Made by a program: the position numbers and the translations under genes. From positions 1-46,910 of the forward strand of contig JACNKN010000065.1 of assembly GCA_014382015.1 (NCBI GenBank): 46,910 nt of DNA, given 5' to 3'. Below, piece after piece: positions 42,912-46,910 of the stretch (positions are counted from its first letter, which is position 1; every line of letters begins with the position of its first letter). The notes beneath the pieces were generated by a model. That model was given only the letters and a program-made list of their open reading frames with translations. It searched no databases and had not been told where the DNA came from. This DNA comes from Fidelibacterota bacterium (lineage in GTDB: Bacteria; Fidelibacterota; Marinisomatia; Marinisomatales; TCS55).

Positions 42912-43124
42912 TTATGCGGATACAGTTACATTAGTTGCATAACTGTGTGCCTTTGGGATTTCATAACCTTCCTCCCGTAGTCCATCAAGGTGGAATTCAA
43001 TTGCTTCCTGTATATTCGTTTCCACTTCGTTTTTGGTTTTTCCAGTAGATACACAACCGGGTATATCCGGAGAAAATGCCGAAAATCCCGTTGGTGTTTC
43101 TTCAATTACGATTAAGTAGTTCAT
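42912..43124 (-). CDS. hicB: HicB-family antitoxin
   Basis: This is a 70-residue protein with the partial RNase H-like HicB fold: YLIVIEETPTGFSAFSPDIPGCVSTGKT, then EVETNIQEAIEFHLDGL. There is no added DNA-binding domain, as in many short HicB proteins. It neutralises a HicA mRNA interferase encoded just upstream. Here the start ATG overlaps the hicA frame's final TAA, the usual coupling, but hicA carries an internal stop, so the antitoxin may now be an orphan. Confidence 0.88.
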   Translation of the reverse strand: MNYLIVIEETPTGFSAFSPDIPGCVSTGKTKNEVETNIQEAIEFHLDGLREEGYEIPKAHSYATNVTVSA

Positions 43125-43309
43125 TATTTTAACCCTGCTTGTTTTAATATACTATTTAAAGTTCCTTACGCAAGTTCAGCACCGGGGTTTCCCGGAATTG
43201 TAACCAATCCATTTTTAATTTGATGTTTATATTGATGGTGACTTCCTCGTGTCCTGACTAAAAACCAGCCATCTTTCTTTATAAGTTTTGTAATTTCACG
43301 AACTTTCAC
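43124..43309 (-). pseudogene. hicA: hicA toxin gene with a premature in-frame stop
   Basis: From GTG 43309 the frame encodes a typical HicA (MKVREITKLIKKDGWFLVRT, the catalytic His in RGSHHQYKH, then GLVTIPGNP). It hits TAA at 43168-43166 after 47 residues. The same frame then continues GTLNSILKQAGLK to TAA 43126-43124, which is exactly the expected HicA C terminus. So one nonsense codon removes the last 13 residues, including a helix that is part of the fold. A single change from AAA or CAA would explain it. The product may be dead or weak; readthrough cannot be excluded. Confidence 0.82.
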
Positions 43310-43365
43310 TCTGTTGAATATATCATAATTATTATTTGATCACAAAGCGCTGGCTTCATGATGAC

Positions 43366-44334
43366 CTATTCAATATTTTTCAAACCTCGTTTCGTGGGAA
43401 TTACTTCTATAATGGATCCATCTTTGTTATAGGTTAAATAGTCAACATTGATGGATCTCCGAAACGGGTTATTCCCCTTCCAATTTAGCTTGGTCGGAAC
43501 CTCAGGATTATTCTGAAAATACAAATCTGAATTATGATAAAATAAATACCACCGACTTTTGTATTCTACAATTGAATGGTGGTTTGTGCCGCTATTCACC
43601 TGATCAAGTATTACACCTTGATATTCAAAGGGGCCATAGGGGCTATCACTGGTTCCATATAAAATTTGTCCATGGTCATAAGGTGTTTTGCTCGAGTAAG
43701 ACAGGTAGTATTTATTTTGATATTTATGCATCCAGGCTGCTTCATAAAAATCGTGTACGCCGTCAATTGTTTTCACCGTATCATTCAATGAAATCATATC
43801 GTGGTTGAGTTTCACAATATTTACATCATCCATGCCAAAAATGAGATAGGGCGTATTATCATCGTCTATAAATATAGTTGGATCGATTAAGTAACTACTA
43901 TTTACCACGCCAGGCGTTTGTCGGGTGATGAGGGGGGTTCCAAGCGGATCGGTGAAATTCCTATCTGGTCTGTTACTGACTGCCACACCGATATAATCCT
44001 TTTCTACCGGAAAGTAAAAATAATATTTTCCATTATAGAATGCACAATCGGGGGCCCAAGCATATGTCGATGCCCATGAAATATCATCCAGAGAAAGTGC
44101 CACTCGGTGCGCCGTCCAGTTTTTCATATCTACCGTTGAATAAACATGCCAATCCACCATATTAAAGAAAGTCGCTGTATCTTGGTCATGAGAGGTGTAG
44201 AGAAATAAGGTATCGTTAAATACTCTGGCCGCAGGATCTGCCGTATAGTTTGTTGTAATAAACGGATTTTGAGCGCTGCATATGCCAACGATGATTAAAA
44301 AATTAAATCGTGTTTTCCGGTGTTGTCTTTTCAT
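43366..44334 (-). CDS. glycoside hydrolase family 43-like secreted protein
   Basis: This is a 322-residue five-bladed-propeller glycosidase with an N-terminal signal (about 1-22, ending CSAQ). GH43 marks are TADPAARVFNDTLFLYTSHD with the catalytic Asp near residue 33, then WAPDCAFYNGKYYFYF, YLIDPTIFIDDDNTPYLIFG with the pKa-modulating Asp, EAAWMHKYQNKYYLSYS with the catalytic Glu near residue 199, and the HHSIVEYKSRWYLFYH blade. The family cleaves arabinan and xylan side chains. Without transporters or other glycosidases nearby, the substrate is unknown. It lies among mobile small genes and may have been acquired. Confidence 0.85.
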   Translation of the reverse strand: MKRQHRKTRFNFLIIVGICSAQNPFITTNYTADPAARVFNDTLFLYTSHDQDTATFFNMVDWHVYSTVDMKNWTAHRVALSLDDISWASTYAWAPDCAFYNGKYYFYFPVEKDYIGVAVSNRPDRNFTDPLGTPLITRQTPGVVNSSYLIDPTIFIDDDNTPYLIFGMDDVNIVKLNHDMISLNDTVKTIDGVHDFYEAAWMHKYQNKYYLSYSSKTPYDHGQILYGTSDSPYGPFEYQGVILDQVNSGTNHHSIVEYKSRWYLFYHNSDLYFQNNPEVPTKLNWKGNNPFRRSINVDYLTYNKDGSIIEVIPTKRGLKNIE

Positions 44335-44349
44335 TTATTTTTTATATGT

Positions 44350-44363
44350 GATTGAGTGCAATC
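44350..44363 (-). terminator. short hairpin between the ATPase and GH43 genes
   Basis: gattg (44350-44354) pairs with caatc (44359-44363) around a 4-nt loop, just past the ATPase stop and before the GH43 start, followed on the minus strand by an AT-rich run. The stem is short, so termination would be partial. Confidence 0.3.
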
Positions 44364-44365
44364 GC

Positions 44366-45679
44366 TTACTTGTCAGAATATAACATCGATTTTACAGCGT
44401 AGAGAGGCACGATGGAAATAGCTCCATATCGGCCAAAATTTTCCATGGAAATGCGAATTCCTTTTTTAAGATTTTTTTCTTTTAAAAACAAATGCATGCT
44501 TTGCATTTGTCCTTTTGTACCTGCTTTAACCTCAATTGGCATAATGTTATTTCCATGTTGGATAACATAATCAATTTCCGCATTACTACTTTTTGATTCA
44601 CGATGCCAATAATATAATTCTGGACGGGTCAAGGGTGATTGGTTATGGATCAATTGAATTCCAGTTGTTATTTCTGCAAGGCTTCCTTTATTAACGACCT
44701 GAATATTGTTAGCGAGGGAATAGGCCCTAAGATCCATCCCCATTAATCTTTGATATATCCCGGAATCCAAAGGAATAATTTTAAATTTTTTCTGGTTTAT
44801 TTGTGCACCTAGTGGTAATCCAGACGCTGAAGTATGTGGAATTTTATATGCTAAACCCGCTTGGATAAGCAGGTCTAATGCGCCGTGGATTGCTTTAATA
44901 CCTGAATGGTCGGAGGCATGATTATAAATAAACTTTTTACCGCCCTGATGGGCAATTGAATTGAACACATCTTTCAGGATGTTTACCGGGGACCTTTTTT
45001 TGTATTTGGAAAAATCATCGGTGAATGAAACAACAAGATTATCTAATTTTTGCATGCATAGCAATAAATCACCTGTCCGTAGATACGTTGAAACGACTTC
45101 CGGCATGCCGCCGATTAGCTGGTATGTTTTGTAGTAGTCCGATAACAAGTGATGAATCGGTTCTTCAACCGGTTGGGTGATTCCTGCCTCCTCAAGGATC
45201 GGCATTAATGATGAATGTATTTCTGCCAAATATTCATTAAACGTAAGCGGGTACATAAAAAGAGACTGAATTCTTCCCACGCCAAAGGATGGTATTTCTT
45301 CCAAAGTAAATTCTAACAGGGAACCGGCAGCAATGATATGTAAATCCGGAATTTTTTCATAGAAATAGCGCAAAGATTGGATCGCTCTTGGGCAGGATTG
45401 TATTTCATCAAAGAATACCAGTGTTTTACCGGGTATCACAGGTATATTATTCTGTAATGCAAGATTTTGAATGATTTTTTGTACATCCAAATTCCCATCA
45501 AACAAAGAGTGAATGGTCTGATCTTCCTCAAAATTGATTTCTAAAAAATATGGAAATTCCTTTCCGAGTTCTCTTACAGAGTAAGTTTTGCCTACTTGCC
45601 TTGCACCCCGGACGAGTAAAACCTTCCGGTACTCGCTACTTTTCCATAAATCTAAAGTTTTGCTGATAGTTCTTTTCAT
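44366..45679 (-). CDS. AAA+ ATPase with C-terminal DUF4143 domain
   Basis: This 437-residue protein of the COG1373 type has Walker A GARQVGKT at residues 25-32, Walker B LVFFDEIQ near 85, and a sensor region AAGSLLEF. The C-terminal DUF4143 part has EIDYVIQ...PIEVKAG near residues 360-380, a pattern like the PD-(D/E)xK nuclease fold. Such ATPases are patchily distributed and of unknown function. The 110 bp before the start contain a four-unit tandem repeat with 33-bp period. The surrounding genes are small toxin-antitoxin remnants, which suggests horizontal acquisition. Confidence 0.85.
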   Translation of the reverse strand: MKRTISKTLDLWKSSEYRKVLLVRGARQVGKTYSVRELGKEFPYFLEINFEEDQTIHSLFDGNLDVQKIIQNLALQNNIPVIPGKTLVFFDEIQSCPRAIQSLRYFYEKIPDLHIIAAGSLLEFTLEEIPSFGVGRIQSLFMYPLTFNEYLAEIHSSLMPILEEAGITQPVEEPIHHLLSDYYKTYQLIGGMPEVVSTYLRTGDLLLCMQKLDNLVVSFTDDFSKYKKRSPVNILKDVFNSIAHQGGKKFIYNHASDHSGIKAIHGALDLLIQAGLAYKIPHTSASGLPLGAQINQKKFKIIPLDSGIYQRLMGMDLRAYSLANNIQVVNKGSLAEITTGIQLIHNQSPLTRPELYYWHRESKSSNAEIDYVIQHGNNIMPIEVKAGTKGQMQSMHLFLKEKNLKKGIRISMENFGRYGAISIVPLYAVKSMLYSDK

Positions 45680-45683
45680 AAAA

Positions 45684-45793
45684 ACGATCCAATAACTATT
45701 GTGAGTTTCAATTAATACAAGGCAATATTATATATTATAAGTAATAAAAACAAGGCAATAATTTTAATTAAAGTACATAAATACAAGGCAATA
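45684..45793. repeat. 33-bp-period tandem direct repeat upstream of the DUF4143 ATPase
   Basis: The 11-mer acaaggcaata occurs at 45717-45727, 45750-45760 and 45783-45793, exactly 33 bp apart. A fourth, degenerate copy (8 of 11 bases) falls in register at 45684-45694, just before the ATPase ATG. Flanking bases are also partly conserved. Units follow each other without spacers, so it is not a CRISPR array. It may be an operator array or a duplicated start region. Confidence 0.8.
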
Positions 45794-45947
45794 TTCTATA
45801 ATAATACAATGGGAATGAGGGAGGGTGCACCCAGTCTTGTCCATTAATCCACTGAATACTACCCATAAACGGTTTGACAGAATTAAATAAACTGGTGTCT
45901 TTTAATTCCTTAAATATTCCAATATTCATATATGGTTTCACATCAAA
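45768..45947 (-). pseudogene. DUF2442 gene remnant with a foreign tail
   Basis: The frame from about 45947 reads FDVKPYMNIGIFKELKDTSL, then FNSVKPFMGSIQWINGQD, the C-terminal half of a DUF2442 protein. The N-terminal half is missing. After NGQD the sequence leaves the family (WVHPPS...) and runs into the ATPase-upstream repeats before stopping at 45770-45768. The upstream join is to a DUF4160 fragment in another frame. It therefore looks like debris from at least two rearrangements. Confidence 0.65.
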
Positions 45948-46066
45948 TCTTCTTTATGAATTTCAATCCATGCTTGAACTAATTTTATTTTATTGGTTTT
46001 CAATTCGCCTTCAAGTAAGTCACCATCAGGAATAGATAAAACAGCTTCTTGCCCTTGGTACTTAAC
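45938..46066 (-). pseudogene. DUF4160 gene fragment
   Basis: The frame reads VKYQGQEAVLSIPDGDLLEG, then ELKTNKIKLVQAWIEIHKED, LM and a stop at 45940-45938. This is the middle of a DUF4160 protein; the start and the last part (normally following EDLM) are absent. Its 5' end lies at the attC-like element that closes the BrnTA module. DUF4160 and DUF2442 genes commonly occur as adjacent pairs with toxin-antitoxin-like organisation, so a deletion inside one such pair would give the present arrangement. Confidence 0.7.
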
Positions 46067-46119
46067 GATTGAGCGAACCTGGCCGCCAGCTGGCGGATCA
46101 GGTTGACCGGGAGTTGGAA
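46060..46119 (-). repeat. attC-like recombination site at the end of the BrnTA module
   Basis: Read on the minus strand: an end containing CCAAC, then TCCCGGTC, AACCTG, a bulged A, a 14-nt perfect palindrome (ccgccag/ctggcgg), CAGGTT, CGCTCAATC, and GTTAAGT, which fits the integron core GTTRRRY. It shares the same layout and outer sequence with 46746-46807 but has a different central hairpin, the defining behaviour of attC sites. It covers the last codons of brnA. The outer R''/R' pairing is weak here (AAC/GTT only). Confidence 0.55.
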
Positions 46120-46397
46120 TGTCTGATGATTTCCGTTTCCTTGTCGATCCTTTCTTTGAGAAACAATTTCAAAAGAGATTGATAGGGAATATCTCTCTTG
46201 TTTGCAATTGCCCTTAAATTTTCAAGCATATATTCCGGTAATCGTAGAGAGATAGTTTTAGTCGTCGGTTTTAAATGAGAGAAAATCACTGGCTCACTTT
46301 TATCCCAATCGACATAATCTGTTGAATCGTGAGTTTCCCAGAACAACCTTTCGTCTTCTTCTGTTTTAAACACGGGTAATTTTTTAAGTTTTTTCAT
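46098..46397 (-). CDS. brnA: BrnA/CopG-type antitoxin
   Basis: This is a 99-residue antitoxin with the N-terminal toxin-binding part (FKTEEDERLFWETHDSTDYVD), a linker, and a ribbon-helix-helix C-terminal DNA-binding domain (KTISLRLPEYMLENLRAIAN, then IPYQSLLKLFLKERID). I chose ATG 46397, preceded by AAGGAA at a good distance; an upstream ATG at 46415 is possible. It overlaps brnT by 14 bp. The last residues (NSRST) are encoded by the attC-like element. Confidence 0.82.
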   Translation of the reverse strand: MKKLKKLPVFKTEEDERLFWETHDSTDYVDWDKSEPVIFSHLKPTTKTISLRLPEYMLENLRAIANKRDIPYQSLLKLFLKERIDKETEIIRHSNSRST

Positions 46398-46683
46398 AAT
46401 ATTTCCTTTTTTCATTTTTAGTCATATTTCTTGCAGAAATGACTCGTATTTTTCTCGCACGGACTGTAAAAGCAATAAATAGTTTTCGACCAAGGTCTGT
46501 TTGTCCAAGTACGAAATATCTTTTTTCTGCTATTGAATGCTTATGATCATCACCAACCATAAATGGTTGATTAAAAAATACTTCTTCACATTCAATATTT
46601 TTCACTCCGTGCTTTTTCCAATTTTTATCAATGTTCCCATCGTCCCATTGAAAACCATCACAATTTGAAATATTTATAGCCAT
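46384..46683 (-). CDS. brnT: BrnT-family ribonuclease toxin
   Basis: This 99-residue RelE-fold mRNA interferase has the family start FQWDDGNIDKNWKKHGV, the EVFF segment, RYFVLGQTDLGRKLFIAFTVR, and the end VISARNMTKNEKRKYYE. These include the conserved Arg and catalytic residues of BrnT, and nothing looks broken. ATG 46683 is preferred to the in-frame TTG at 46692. Toxin first, antitoxin second and overlapping is the normal brnTA order; BrnA dimers bound to BrnT repress the operon. The cassette leader between the upstream attC-like site and this start is about 63 bp. Confidence 0.85.
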   Translation of the reverse strand: MAINISNCDGFQWDDGNIDKNWKKHGVKNIECEEVFFNQPFMVGDDHKHSIAEKRYFVLGQTDLGRKLFIAFTVRARKIRVISARNMTKNEKRKYYEKT

Positions 46684-46745
46684 AGCGCGCAAATGTATAT
46701 TACAACAATATACGCTAAATTGAAAGGTTATTAATCACTTAAGAC

Positions 46746-46807
46746 ATATAACGATAATGAGCTAACCTGCCCCGATGTGTCGGGGTCAGGTTGAGCGGGG
46801 GTTATAA
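46746..46807 (-). repeat. attC-like recombination site at the end of a DUF2442 gene
   Basis: On the minus strand: TTATAAC, CCCCGCTC, AACCTG, a bulged A, CCCCGA-caca-TCGGGG, CAGGTT, AGCTCATTATC, GTTATAT. The outer 7-mers pair at 6 of 7 positions, the inner arms AACCTG/CAGGTT pair perfectly, and the central stem differs from that at 46060-46119 while keeping 16 nt. The 62-bp size, imperfect nested palindrome, unpaired spacers and extra-helical base are all attC-like. It contains the end of the DUF2442 gene. Confidence 0.6.
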
Positions 46808-46910
46808 ATTTTTCCGTATAAAGTTTCAGGAGCAATATCGGCACCATTTTCCCAAGCAATTGTTCCACCTTCGATTATAGCACCTTTAAAAAAAGATAAA
46901 TCGCGAAGAG
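46786..46910 (-). CDS. DUF2442 protein, C-terminal end (cut by the window)
   Basis: The frame is open from the window edge and reads [40 protein letters not shown], then TGA 46788-46786. [17 protein letters not shown] is the classic end of short DUF2442 proteins, which often form toxin-antitoxin-like pairs with DUF4160 proteins. The last residues (NPRST) come from the attC-like element, just as in BrnA. The start lies beyond the window. Confidence 0.75.
   Translation of the reverse strand, partial: LRDLSFFKGAIIEGGTIAWENGADIAPETLYGKIYNPRST

Noticed and set aside
45684-45793. CRISPR array
   Set aside because: The units repeat every 33 bp with no unique spacers between them, the repeats are AT-rich and degenerate, and no cas genes are present.

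Overview
The window is AT-rich, densely coded bacterial DNA. I infer a member of the Fibrobacterota-Chlorobiota-Bacteroidota (FCB) superphylum, most likely Marinimicrobia (SAR406/Neomarinimicrobiota). The reasons are a secreted Asp-box protein ending in a type IX secretion (Por) sorting domain, a TonB-dependent receptor with an N-terminal carboxypeptidase-like domain, DUF3098 and DUF2851 proteins, a tiny AURKAIP1/COX24-like basic protein beside HU, and frequent ATGA-type overlaps and TTG starts. No 16S gene is present, so the phylum is an inference.

Layout. 1-6.4 kb: a secreted protein with a T9SS tail; a five-gene minus-strand operon (fatty-acid hydroxylase-like protein, three small membrane proteins including a 45-residue one, and an SDR oxidoreductase); a decayed HigBA-type toxin-antitoxin locus beside tRNA-Asp; and a DUF3098 protein. 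6.5-9.8 kb: mltG and a UvrD/PcrA helicase. 9.9-12.8 kb: an iron operon (Fur-family regulator, FeoA, FeoB, a 52-residue FeoB-associated protein) behind a Fur-box-like palindrome. 12.8-19.8 kb: a GNAT protein, a YhaM-like HD nuclease, an ECF S-component and an outer-membrane barrel. These converge on a minus-strand cobalamin-riboswitch-btuB-btuG-like operon.

19.9-41.4 kb is one long plus-strand housekeeping stretch: HNH nuclease, trpS, scpA, scpB, pseudouridine synthase, cmk, rpsA, ybbR, tsaD, a VWA-like membrane protein, ugd, rfbC, serS, plsC, DUF2851, mltD, sppA, HU, the small basic protein, a P1 nuclease/phospholipase C-like protein, xseA, xseB and nadK. Genes commonly overlap or sit within 30 bp, so translation is probably coupled.

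41.4-46.9 kb is entirely minus-strand and accessory: tryptophanase, HicAB (HicA broken by one stop codon), a GH43 glycosidase, and a DUF4143 ATPase preceded by a 33-bp-period tandem repeat. Then come fused remnants of a DUF4160/DUF2442 pair, an intact BrnT-BrnA pair, and the end of a DUF2442 gene at the window edge. Two ~60-bp elements, each at the 3' end of one of these small genes, share conserved ends and a variable 16-nt hairpin. They look like integron attC sites, so the right edge is probably part of a gene-cassette array (or a CALIN, a cluster of attC sites without an integrase). This is the most interesting signal in the window.

Across the window, antitoxin genes are intact while two of three recognisable toxin partners are broken (HigB internally deleted, HicA nonsense); only BrnT looks whole. 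Family assignments rest on motif recognition by eye; no database search was run.
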